Shown: positions 8,877 to 14,766 of the stretch, piece by piece | How the letters are laid out: each line of letters begins with the position of its first letter | Position numbering within the stretch: the stretch's first letter is position 1 | Assembly (NCBI GenBank): GCA_002296055.1 | Contig: DBHE01000128.1 | Coordinates: 1 to 19,575 of the forward strand | Direction: 5' to 3' | Length of the DNA stretch: 19,575 nt | Source of the DNA: Pseudomonadaceae bacterium UBA836 | Lineage (GTDB): Bacteria; Pseudomonadota; Gammaproteobacteria; Pseudomonadales; Pseudomonadaceae | The notes under the pieces: generated by a model | What the model was told of the DNA's origin: nothing | The model's input: the letters and a program-made list of their open reading frames with translations, nothing else | Databases searched by the model: none | Made by a program: the position numbers and the translations under genes

Positions 8877-8894
8877 GGTTAAGCGCGGGTTAAG
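8877..8894 (-). promoter_or_regulatory. Direct repeat resembling a PmrA/QseB-class response-regulator operator
   Basis: Read on the minus strand, the 18 bases CTTAACCCGCGCTTAACC contain two exact copies of CTTAACC whose starts are 11 bp apart. Two tandem half-sites one helical turn apart are the usual target of an OmpR/PhoB-family dimer, and CTTAA-N5/6-CTTAA is the known PmrA/QseB box. The repeat lies 80 bases upstream of the outer-membrane factor start codon and overlaps the expected -35 position. The operon itself encodes an OmpR-family regulator, so autoregulation is the simple reading; it has not been shown. Confidence 0.6.
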
Positions 8895-8987
8895 AACGTG
8901 CTGATCAATGCCGCACGGCTTTTGCGAGTGGCATCGACCAGCGCTTGCTTACGCAAGGGCAGGAGCACGGCAGCCCCTGCCGGGGCA

Positions 8988-9320
8988 TCAGTCCATATCG
9001 TCCAGGGTGAAGACAACGTCGTCACGGGCAACGTCGATTTCCCAGACGGTGTAGGTGTCGCCGTCTTCATCCTGGGCACGAATGTCGAAGATGGACGACT
9101 TGGCACCGCGCAGGTTCACCCGCACTGTGTGGCCGTCAGGCAGGATGTCTTCGTCCAGCACATCTTCTTCCCAGCTCTTGGATTTGGCGTGGCTGACATA
9201 CAGGTAATAGATGTCGTAGCCGGTATCGTTTGTCACCTCGACATAGCCATCGAAGCCGGCGGCTGCGGGGCCGCTGAACAGGCATAGGACGGCAAACAGC
9301 GCTAAGGCTTTTTTGATCAT
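8988..9320 (-). CDS. Small acidic secreted/periplasmic protein of unknown function
   Basis: This 110-residue protein has a clear Sec signal peptide (MIKKALALFAVLCLFSG, cleavage expected after PAAA at residue 21) and an acidic mature part of about 89 residues. The pattern VEVTNDTGYDIYYLYVSH, then W-E-x-D-x-L, then LPDGHTVRV and FDIRAQDEDGDTYT looks like a small all-beta domain that I have seen as short exported hypothetical proteins in proteobacteria. I cannot name a function. Many related proteins have cysteines in the second half; this one has none in the mature region. The ATG at 9320 follows GGAGAG, and the signal peptide begins exactly there, so longer in-frame starts (to 9413) are rejected. 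It appears monocistronic, between the efflux operon and opgH. Confidence 0.8.
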   Translation of the reverse strand: MIKKALALFAVLCLFSGPAAAGFDGYVEVTNDTGYDIYYLYVSHAKSKSWEEDVLDEDILPDGHTVRVNLRGAKSSIFDIRAQDEDGDTYTVWEIDVARDDVVFTLDDMD

Positions 9321-9414
9321 TTTTCTCTCCCTGGGTGCGCCCGTCTGGTAGGCGCGAAAGCTGATCGGACAGACCGAACAACGCATGTGGCAGCCGGCCA
9401 CGCCGCGACGCATG

Positions 9415-9432
9415 TCGCCGCAGAGGCGGCGA
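9415..9432. other. Perfect 7-bp hairpin (TCGCCGC/GCGGCGA, loop AGAG)
   Basis: Perfect inverted repeat with a four-base loop, in the gap between the small secreted protein gene and opgH. It has no T-tract on either strand. If transcription of the secreted protein starts upstream of it, the hairpin would be in the 5' leader, about 95 bases before the start codon. Confidence 0.5.
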
Positions 9433-9456
9433 ACGGGGTGCAGTGACCGGAATGTT

Positions 9457-9475
9457 GGCCAGCGTAATGCTGGCC
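9457..9475. other. Perfect 7-bp hairpin (GGCCAGC/GCTGGCC, 5-base loop)
   Basis: Perfect inverted repeat with loop GTAAT, 24 bases from the neighbouring hairpin at 9415-9432. No T-tract follows on either strand, so it is not a standard intrinsic terminator. It could be part of a structured leader or a 3'-end structure for the opg transcript. Confidence 0.5.
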
Positions 9476-9502
9476 GGATAGAAGGATATAGCCAGGGACG
9501 GT

Positions 9503-9536
9503 GATGGCAAGTACCTAAAACTAGGTATTTACCATC
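9503..9536 (-). terminator. Large dyad just after opgH stop: possible terminator, 3' stabiliser or operator
   Basis: A 15-bp stem (arms starting GATGG and ending CCATC, core TACCTA/TAGGTA) with one G-U pair, one mismatch and a four-base loop begins on the last two bases of the opgH stop codon. Its position fits a 3'-end structure for the opgG-orf-opgH transcript. It lacks a downstream U-run on the minus strand, so classic rho-independent termination is doubtful. It may instead serve as an operator for the downstream secreted-protein gene, whose upstream region it occupies. Confidence 0.4.
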
Positions 9537-11637
9537 AGTGTGCGATACGACGCTGCAGCAGCTTACCCCAGGGGCTATCTGGTGAGCCCTGCCAGACCTG
9601 CTGGTGCAACCAGCTCAAGGCGTTGGCGTCGGCCGCCAGCAGTTGGCGCTGGGCCGGGGTGAGTTGTTCCGGGCCCTGCTCAAGGCAGCGTTGGCGCAGC
9701 AGTTGCAGCTCCTGCTGTTGACGGCGGGCTCGCGGTGGGTGCGCCAAGGCAACGTGCAACCGCTGGGTAGCCGGGTGGATGACAGCTTCGATAAAAGCAT
9801 CGCGCTCATCGATAGCCGACAGGCTGGAGGGTTGCTCCAGCGCCTCCAGCAAGCTATTGCCGCGCTGCTCGTCTGGGCTGAGCAGCAGGCCTCGGTCGCG
9901 CAACCAGGTGCCGATGCCAATGCGGCTGAACAGGACAAACAATGGTGCAGCTAGCACCAGTGGCACAGCGACCGGCAGGGACCAGAGGAAGAACATCGGC
10001 TGCAGCCACAGGGCAAAAGCCGACCAGCCCAGTGCGATCAGGCTGCCAATGCCCTGATCGAGCACCGCCGCCAGCCAACTGGTTTCGCCGCTGCGGTTTT
10101 GCCCGGCCCAGCGCAGGTTGACATTGAACAGGGCCTCTACCACATAGCGACTGTGCGCCAGCATGCGGATCGGGGCGAGCAGGGCGGAGGCCAGGGACTC
10201 CAGCAGCACGCTAAGACACAAACGGCGAGCGCCGCCGTAGCGTTGACGTTGCCCACTGAGCAGGACATCAGCCAGGGCCAGTAGCTTGGGCACAAACAGC
10301 AGGGTCAGGGTGATACCAACTAACGCCAGCGCCTTGGTTGGATGCCACTCAGGCCACAGCGGGAATAGCTGATTGGGCTGCGGGAAATAGTTGATTGGCC
10401 AGAGCACCAGTCGCGCCACTTCCACCGTGGTAAGCACCAGAAAGCCGAACCACAACGGCGAGGCCAGATACCCCATGATGCCGTTGAGAAAGGCCAGCCG
10501 ATGGGCCAGGCGCAGGCGTCGGCTGAACAGCATCAGCCACAGGTGCTGCAGGTTGCCCTTGGCCCAGCGGCGATCGCGCGTCAGCTCATCGCTGAGGGTG
10601 GGTGGCGATTCCTCATAACTGGCGTGCAGTTCCGGCTCCAGCCAGACCTCCTGGCCGGCGCGGCCCATGTAAGCCGCTTCGACAAAGTCGTGACTGAGCA
10701 CCGAGCCCTTGAACAGGCCCCAGCCCGGCAGACGACGCAGGCCGCAGTGCTGCATGAAGGGGCGAATGCGCAAAATGGCGTTGTGCCCCCAGAAAGCGGC
10801 CTCGCCCAATTGCACGGCCGCCAGGCCGGTGGTGAACAGCGGGCCGTACAGTTGGTTGGCGAATTGCTGGATACGTGCGAACAGCGACTGTGCGTTGAGC
10901 AGGCGGGGGCTGGATTGCAGAATGCCAACCTGCGGGTGGCGCTCCATCAATTGCACCATTTGTACGATGGTGTCGCCGCCCATCAGGCTATCGGCATCCA
11001 GTACCACCATGTACTGGTAATCGCGGCCCCAACGCCGCAGAAAGTCGGCAATGTTGCCGCTCTTGTGGTTCAGGTTGAGCTTGCGGCGGCGGTAGAACAG
11101 GCGTGCTTGCGCGCCCAGTTCAAGGCGCAGGGCCTGCCAGGCTGCCTGCTCCTGCAGCCACACGTCGGCGTCTCGGCTGTCGGAGAGAATGTAGAAATCA
11201 AAGTGCTGCAGTTCGCCACTGGCTTGCAGGCTTTGGTAAATGGCTTTCAGCCCCAGCAGGCTGCGCGCCACCGGCTCATGGTAAATCGGCATGACCACGG
11301 CGGTACGCGCCAACGGAGTAGCGGCCAGGGTTTGCGGGTCCTGGCGCCGCAATAGACTGCGCTGGTCCCCGCCACAGCGGCGCAATACAAAGCCGATCAG
11401 GCCGATCCAGAAACCCAACGAAAGCCAGGTGAACAACAGTGCAAACAGCGCTGCGATACCTACCTCGACCCAGGTGCGCCCGTGGTATGGCAATACCGAG
11501 AGCAGAAACCAGGTGGCTGCAGCGGTCTGTCCCAGTACCAGCGTCAGCAACAGCACGCGTCGACGTCGCGCACTGCTGCGCCAGTTGTCCTGCGGGCGCG
11601 TACTGGCGGGCAGCAGGGTCGGCGGCAGGCTGGTCAT
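9535..11637 (-). CDS. opgH: Osmoregulated periplasmic glucan glucosyltransferase OpgH (short form)
   Basis: This 700-residue inner-membrane GT2-family enzyme polymerises beta-glucosyl residues from UDP-glucose for periplasmic glucans, working with OpgG. Two membrane helices (about 27-50 and 57-87) precede the catalytic domain. The catalytic aspartates sit in LSDSRD (D153), VLDADSLMGGD (D214/D216) and SHDFVEAA (D317), and the acceptor-side motif is RDRRWAKGN (354-362). Further helices lie beyond about residue 375. Blocks such as RRRKLNLNHKSGNIADFLRR are close to E. coli OpgH. E. coli and Pseudomonas OpgH are about 850 residues; the missing part is the N-terminal cytoplasmic region of about 140 residues. 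The ATG shares one base with the stop of the preceding 82-codon ORF (TGATG). Confidence 0.95.
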   Translation of the reverse strand: MTSLPPTLLPASTRPQDNWRSSARRRRVLLLTLVLGQTAAATWFLLSVLPYHGRTWVEVGIAALFALLFTWLSLGFWIGLIGFVLRRCGGDQRSLLRRQDPQTLAATPLARTAVVMPIYHEPVARSLLGLKAIYQSLQASGELQHFDFYILSDSRDADVWLQEQAAWQALRLELGAQARLFYRRRKLNLNHKSGNIADFLRRWGRDYQYMVVLDADSLMGGDTIVQMVQLMERHPQVGILQSSPRLLNAQSLFARIQQFANQLYGPLFTTGLAAVQLGEAAFWGHNAILRIRPFMQHCGLRRLPGWGLFKGSVLSHDFVEAAYMGRAGQEVWLEPELHASYEESPPTLSDELTRDRRWAKGNLQHLWLMLFSRRLRLAHRLAFLNGIMGYLASPLWFGFLVLTTVEVARLVLWPINYFPQPNQLFPLWPEWHPTKALALVGITLTLLFVPKLLALADVLLSGQRQRYGGARRLCLSVLLESLASALLAPIRMLAHSRYVVEALFNVNLRWAGQNRSGETSWLAAVLDQGIGSLIALGWSAFALWLQPMFFLWSLPVAVPLVLAAPLFVLFSRIGIGTWLRDRGLLLSPDEQRGNSLLEALEQPSSLSAIDERDAFIEAVIHPATQRLHVALAHPPRARRQQQELQLLRQRCLEQGPEQLTPAQRQLLAADANALSWLHQQVWQGSPDSPWGKLLQRRIAH

Positions 11638-11885
11638 CAGTAAGCTCCGTAGCGCAGGCTACCCCGACGCAGGGGCGGCGCGGCAGGGGGAATATCGGTG
11701 TCGCTCGGCAGATCAGCGCGGGCGGCCTGCATAGCGACCTCCAGTGCTGGTCGCTGTTGCTGTTGCAGTGCCTGACGGGTGATGGCCAGGGCCTTGAGCT
11801 CGCGTTCACGTCCCAGTGGCAGCCCGGCCCAGTACCAATAGGCCAGGATGCGCTGCAAAATGACGTCGCTGTCTGGCGGCTGCAT
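11637..11885 (-). CDS. Small ORF coupled between opgG and opgH
   Basis: This is an 82-residue soluble protein with no signal peptide or membrane helix. The first half is probably helical (VILQRILAYWYWAGLPLGRE, then a Q/A-rich stretch); the tail is proline-rich and basic (IPPAAPPLRRGSLRYGAY). The start is well supported: GGAG lies at the end of opgG, the opgG stop is only 3 bases before the ATG, and the ORF's TGA overlaps the opgH ATG. I do not recognise a family. The PPLRRGSL end recalls the PPIRR-type segment before the first membrane region of long OpgH proteins, so it may be a detached piece of, or partner for, the missing OpgH N-terminus. That is inference from a short match. A single-base sequencing error at the junction could also have split one gene. 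Confidence 0.75.
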   Translation of the reverse strand: MQPPDSDVILQRILAYWYWAGLPLGRERELKALAITRQALQQQQRPALEVAMQAARADLPSDTDIPPAAPPLRRGSLRYGAY

Positions 11886-11888
11886 GGC

Positions 11889-13433
11889 TTACTCCGGGGT
11901 GGCCAGCAGGTCGCTGCCGGCGGGTAGTTCGTATTGCCAGGTTTCGCTCAGGCTGTTCTCGCCCTCTCGCAGATGGGCGCGCAGGGCCAGTGCCTGATCT
12001 GCAGCGGGGCGCACCAGCATCGACAGGCGCCAGCGTTTCAGCGCCGGCAGGTATTGGACAAACTGCTCGATTAGTTCGCCCTCATGCTGCATCTCCACCT
12101 CGCCGATGACGGCGGCGTCGGCATCCAGCGCGTCTAGCGGGCCGCCGGCAAAGTCGACAATCAGACGCAGTGCGCCTTCCTCGTTGCCGCCGCCAACGCG
12201 CATGCCGTCGCCAACGAAACTTTCACGCGCACTGGCCAGGCGGCTGTTGGCGACTGACTCGTCGCCAAACAGCACGCGGTAGCGCTGTTTCAGCGGCTTG
12301 CCACGTTGCACCGCGTCGCCCGGTTGCCAGAACGCGACTATGTTGTCGTTGGTTTCGTCCGGCGTGGGGATCTGCACCAGCACCACCTTGCCTGGCCCCC
12401 AGTTGCCGTCGGTCTCGACCCAGGCGCTGGGGCGACCGTCGTAGATGGCTTCCGGGTCCTGATAGCTGCGAAAATCGGTGTCGCGTTGCAGCAGGCCGAA
12501 ACCGCGCAGATTTTGCACGCTGAAATAATCCATGCGCAGGGTGGCCGGGTTGCGCAGCGGCCGCCACAGCCACTCGCCACTGCCGCCATCGTGAATCAGC
12601 AGACCATCGGAATCGTGCACTTCGGGGCGCCACTCGCCGCGTGGGCGGATGCTGTTTTCGCCGTAGTAGAACATGCTGGTCAGCGGCGCAACGCCAAGTA
12701 GTTCCACGTCCTGCCGTGGAAACAGCACCGACTCCACGGCCAGCACGGTGTGCTCGCCCGGCGTCACCACAAATCGGTAGGCGCCGCTCATGCTGGGGCT
12801 GTCGAGTAAGCCGTAGAAGGTCATGCTGGTGGCGTCTGGCGCCGGGCGTTCGAGCCAGAACTCGACAAAGTCAGGAAACTCCTCGCCGCCGGGCAGGCCC
12901 GTGTTGAGCGCCAGGCCGCGTCCGGAAATACCAAAGTTGTTGTCCCGGCCCACCGCGCGGAAGTAACTGGCGCCGGCAAACACCAGAAATTGGTTTGCCT
13001 GGTCGTCGCCCTTGAGTGGAAACGTCAGCTTGAAGCCGGCGTAGCCGAGGTCGGCGGGTACCAGCCGTTCGACCTCTGTATTGGGGTAGGAGAACTGGTT
13101 CTTGGCGAAGGTCAGCGGCGATACGCCCTGGTCATCGATGACGTGTACCTGGACCGGATGGCGGTAGAACAGACCGGGGGGCACGGGCATGACCTGAAAC
13201 GCCGATTCACTCTCGTGCCAAAGGCTGTTCTCGGGTTTGAAGCGGATGCCCTGGTAATCGTCGAAGCTGAGTTCTTGCAGAAAGCGCGGCACTTCCTTGG
13301 GCGGCGAGTAAGCCGCTTCAGCGCGTTCGCGCGCCTGGGTAATGACGTTTTCGAAGCTGAAATCGGCGGCCTGCAGGCCGAGTGGCAGGCAGAGGCTGAA
13401 GGCGGCACTGAGCAGAACAGTCCCTCGAAGCAT
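11889..13433 (-). CDS. opgG: Periplasmic glucan biosynthesis protein OpgG (MdoG)
   Basis: This 514-residue periplasmic protein is needed for making or branching the glucan backbone produced by OpgH. A Sec signal (MLRGTVLLSAAFSLCLPLG, cleavage after LQA near residue 22) leads to FSFENVITQARERAEAAY. This is followed by YQGIRFKPENSLW, the FFYGLLDSPSM-like block (MTFYGLLDSPSMSGAYRF), TSMFYYGENSIRPRGEWRPE and HDSDGLLIHDG, all typical of OpgG/OpgD. OpgG rather than OpgD is inferred from the operon with opgH and from the Sec-type, not twin-arginine, signal. The ATG at 13433 has AAGGA 9 bases upstream; an in-frame TTG at 13451 is rejected because it overlaps that site. The operon's first gene, it is divergent from the small membrane protein gene at 13566. 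Confidence 0.95.
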   Translation of the reverse strand: MLRGTVLLSAAFSLCLPLGLQAADFSFENVITQARERAEAAYSPPKEVPRFLQELSFDDYQGIRFKPENSLWHESESAFQVMPVPPGLFYRHPVQVHVIDDQGVSPLTFAKNQFSYPNTEVERLVPADLGYAGFKLTFPLKGDDQANQFLVFAGASYFRAVGRDNNFGISGRGLALNTGLPGGEEFPDFVEFWLERPAPDATSMTFYGLLDSPSMSGAYRFVVTPGEHTVLAVESVLFPRQDVELLGVAPLTSMFYYGENSIRPRGEWRPEVHDSDGLLIHDGGSGEWLWRPLRNPATLRMDYFSVQNLRGFGLLQRDTDFRSYQDPEAIYDGRPSAWVETDGNWGPGKVVLVQIPTPDETNDNIVAFWQPGDAVQRGKPLKQRYRVLFGDESVANSRLASARESFVGDGMRVGGGNEEGALRLIVDFAGGPLDALDADAAVIGEVEMQHEGELIEQFVQYLPALKRWRLSMLVRPAADQALALRAHLREGENSLSETWQYELPAGSDLLATPE

Positions 13434-13466
13434 GGTGCGAATTCCTTGCAATAGGTATCTGAGCGC

Positions 13467-13494
13467 TTAGGCCGCAAAGTCGCGCCGCAGTTCC
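13467..13494 (-). promoter_or_regulatory. Sigma-E/AlgU-like promoter upstream of opgG
   Basis: On the minus strand GGAACTG (13488-13494) and GCCTAA (13467-13472) are separated by 15 bases. The sigma-E/AlgU consensus is GGAACTT and GTCTAA with a spacer of about 15-17, so there are six of seven and five of six matches. The predicted start near 13460 would give a leader of about 27 bases containing the ribosome-binding site. No good sigma-70 pair is seen in the same region. Confidence 0.5.
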
Positions 13495-13565
13495 CGTTGC
13501 AGCGCCGGCAACCGCACTGGCGTCTATGCTCGAGAAGTAGGCCGGGTGAGCCACAGGGAGGCAGC

Positions 13566-14021
13566 ATGCAGACTCAGGCGCAGGCCCATTTGCTGGGGGA
13601 GTTGGAGGACAACATTCAGCGCTTTGATCGCGAGTCGGATAAGCACAAGAGGCTGTATCGGCGGTGCCAGAATCTGGTGATCGGCCTGACTGCGGTAACG
13701 TCCGTGGTGGCGGGGCTCGGCCTGCTGTTGCCGGGTGGCGAGCGCTACAGCCAGTTCGCGGTGTTGTGTCTGAGCGCGGGAGTGAGCGCGGTGACGGCCT
13801 GGGGCGAGATGCGCCGACTGCGCGAACTGTGGCAGCACGAGCGCGAGGTGTTCTACGCGCTGGTTGATCTGCGCCGAGAGCTGGAATTCGCCCGCACCTA
13901 TGGCGAGTTGAGTGTCAGCGATCTGCAGGCCTACTTTGCCCGCATGAATGTGCTGCTGGGCAGCAGCTCGCAGCAGTGGGCGCAGATCCACCAGCAACGC
14001 GCTGACCAGGGTAAGCCCTGA
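13566..14021 (+). CDS. Small two-helix membrane protein, DUF4231/SLATT-like
   Basis: This 151-residue protein starts with a charged helix (residues about 8-33, ending KHKRLYRRCQ). Two close membrane helices follow (about 36-56, VIGLTAVTSVVAGLGLLLP, and about 62-81, FAVLCLSAGVSAVTAWGEM). A long charged C-terminal helix (RRLRELWQHEREVFYALVDL, to about 110) and a polar tail complete it. This layout recalls DUF4231 and the wider SLATT group of two-helix membrane proteins, some of which are predicted pore-forming effectors in nucleotide-signal defence systems. No nucleotide synthase or other defence partner is visible here, so a housekeeping envelope role is at least as likely. The ATG at 13566 has GGAGG 4 bases upstream. 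It diverges from opgG and converges with the DUF4399 gene 20 bases away. Confidence 0.82.
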   Translation: MQTQAQAHLLGELEDNIQRFDRESDKHKRLYRRCQNLVIGLTAVTSVVAGLGLLLPGGERYSQFAVLCLSAGVSAVTAWGEMRRLRELWQHEREVFYALVDLRRELEFARTYGELSVSDLQAYFARMNVLLGSSSQQWAQIHQQRADQGKP

Positions 14022-14041
14022 TCAGCGCCGGCTTGCTGCGG

Positions 14042-14464
14042 TTACTCGACCGTGATGGTGATTTGCTCGGAAGTAACCGAGGGCGACAGCGGGATGTGGT
14101 AGTGGTCGCCGACAATCAGCTGCAGGGTATGTTCGCCGGGTGGCAAGTCGAGGCTGGTCTGGGTCTGGCCACCGCCGAAGTGCACATGATTGTCGTCGGC
14201 AGGAATGGGTTGGCCTGCCGGCGGCAGGGTGTCGGTGTCGATCAGCAGGTGGTGGTGGCCGGTGCCGGGGCGTTCAACCCCTGCTGGTGCCACGCCCATG
14301 CCCTCAAGGCCAAACTGCACGGTGACCGGGGAGCTGACGGTCGCGCCGTCGCTGGGGGAAATGAAAAACACCTTGGCGTCTTCCGGTGCGGCGGTTTGGG
14401 CAAAGGCGAGGCTGGCGCTGCCGGCCAGCAGCAGGCCGGCGAGAGTGTGGGTGATCCGTTGCAT
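14042..14464 (-). CDS. DUF4399 histidine-rich periplasmic protein
   Basis: This 140-residue protein has a Sec signal peptide (hydrophobic residues 8-21, cleavage after AFA near 22) and a DUF4399 domain: VFFISPSDGATVSSPVTVQF, then GTGHHHLLID, DDNHVHFGGGQTQT, LPPGEHTLQLIVGDHYH. The clustered histidines (HHH, HVH, HYH, about eight in 60 residues) suggest metal binding, but this is inference; the family has no settled function that I know of. The ATG at 14464 is certain in practice, with AAGGAG 6 bases upstream and the signal starting there. It is transcribed alone, toward the small two-helix membrane protein gene. Confidence 0.9.
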   Translation of the reverse strand: MQRITHTLAGLLLAGSASLAFAQTAAPEDAKVFFISPSDGATVSSPVTVQFGLEGMGVAPAGVERPGTGHHHLLIDTDTLPPAGQPIPADDNHVHFGGGQTQTSLDLPPGEHTLQLIVGDHYHIPLSPSVTSEQITITVE

Positions 14465-14666
14465 GGGGTGCTCCTTATTTGCGTGTTTGGCAGGGTGATA
14501 CTGCTTCTACGTCGACCCGCCAAACCGGCTCTGGTTCAAACCCCGCTGGCTGTTTGCGTCTGCTGTTTATCCTGCCTACCCTGTGGAGGAGGGTGCTGAC
14601 CGTGGGGGAACACGCTGACCGGAGCGCGGTCGACTGAAACAGTGCCCTGCCGGTTATATCTTCGCC

Positions 14667-14689
14667 ACGCCGCTCGCGGGGCGTCTTTT
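14667..14689 (+). terminator. Short GC hairpin followed by CTTTT
   Basis: ACGCC (14667-14671) pairs with GGCGT (14680-14684) around an 8-base loop and is followed by CTTTT. It looks like a weak intrinsic terminator on the plus strand, but no plus-strand gene ends just before it. It may therefore be part of the repeat-like hairpin cluster or an attenuator-like element ahead of the operon. Confidence 0.3.
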
Positions 14690-14718
14690 GCGCAGAGCAC
14701 TGCGTATCGTTTTTTAGT

Positions 14719-14742
14719 TGAGCAGGGCCGTCCTGCTCCTAC
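14719..14742 (-). repeat. REP-like palindrome
   Basis: On the minus strand the element starts TGTAGGAGCAGG and closes with CCTGCTC, giving a perfect 7-bp stem (14720-14726 with 14732-14738) and a 5-base loop. A GTAGGAG head followed by a palindrome is the usual shape of Pseudomonas REP sequences, which carry a GTAG tetranucleotide. Only one copy is in the window, so repetition in the genome is not shown. Confidence 0.5.
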
Positions 14743-14766
14743 ATCGTCTTGCCCCAGGAGGCCGCT

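Larger units (their letters stand above)
14465..14766. other. 302-base intergenic region with divergent control regions and three hairpins
   Basis: No gene is supported here. The left part is the upstream region of the DUF4399 gene; a weak minus-strand pair TTTGGC / TATCAC with an 18-base spacer can be seen. The right part precedes the aldehyde dehydrogenase operon and holds hairpins at 14667-14684, 14691-14704 and 14720-14738, then the AGGAGG ribosome-binding site at 14756-14761. A TTATAT stretch at 14654-14659 could be a -10 for the operon but has no good -35. Confidence 0.6.

Noticed and set aside
8961..8986. GCCCC-GGCA-GGGGC hairpin just after the secreted-protein stop as a terminator
   Set aside because: The stem is only 5 bp and no T-run follows on the minus strand; not strong enough to list as a terminator.
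10501..11355. A 284-codon plus-strand open frame opposite opgH
   Set aside because: It is the mirror of the OpgH catalytic domain, is low-complexity (Gln/Ala/Val), and has no plausible ribosome-binding site or homologous pattern.
13132..13383. Possible longer OpgG or an extra gene from other frames in this region
   Set aside because: OpgG's own frame carries the conserved residues continuously from the signal peptide onward; the other frames give Arg/Pro/Ser-rich nonsense.
13566..14464. A defence island built on the SLATT-like protein
   Set aside because: Neighbours are glucan synthesis and a DUF4399 protein; no nuclease, nucleotide cyclase, NTPase sensor or mobile element is present.
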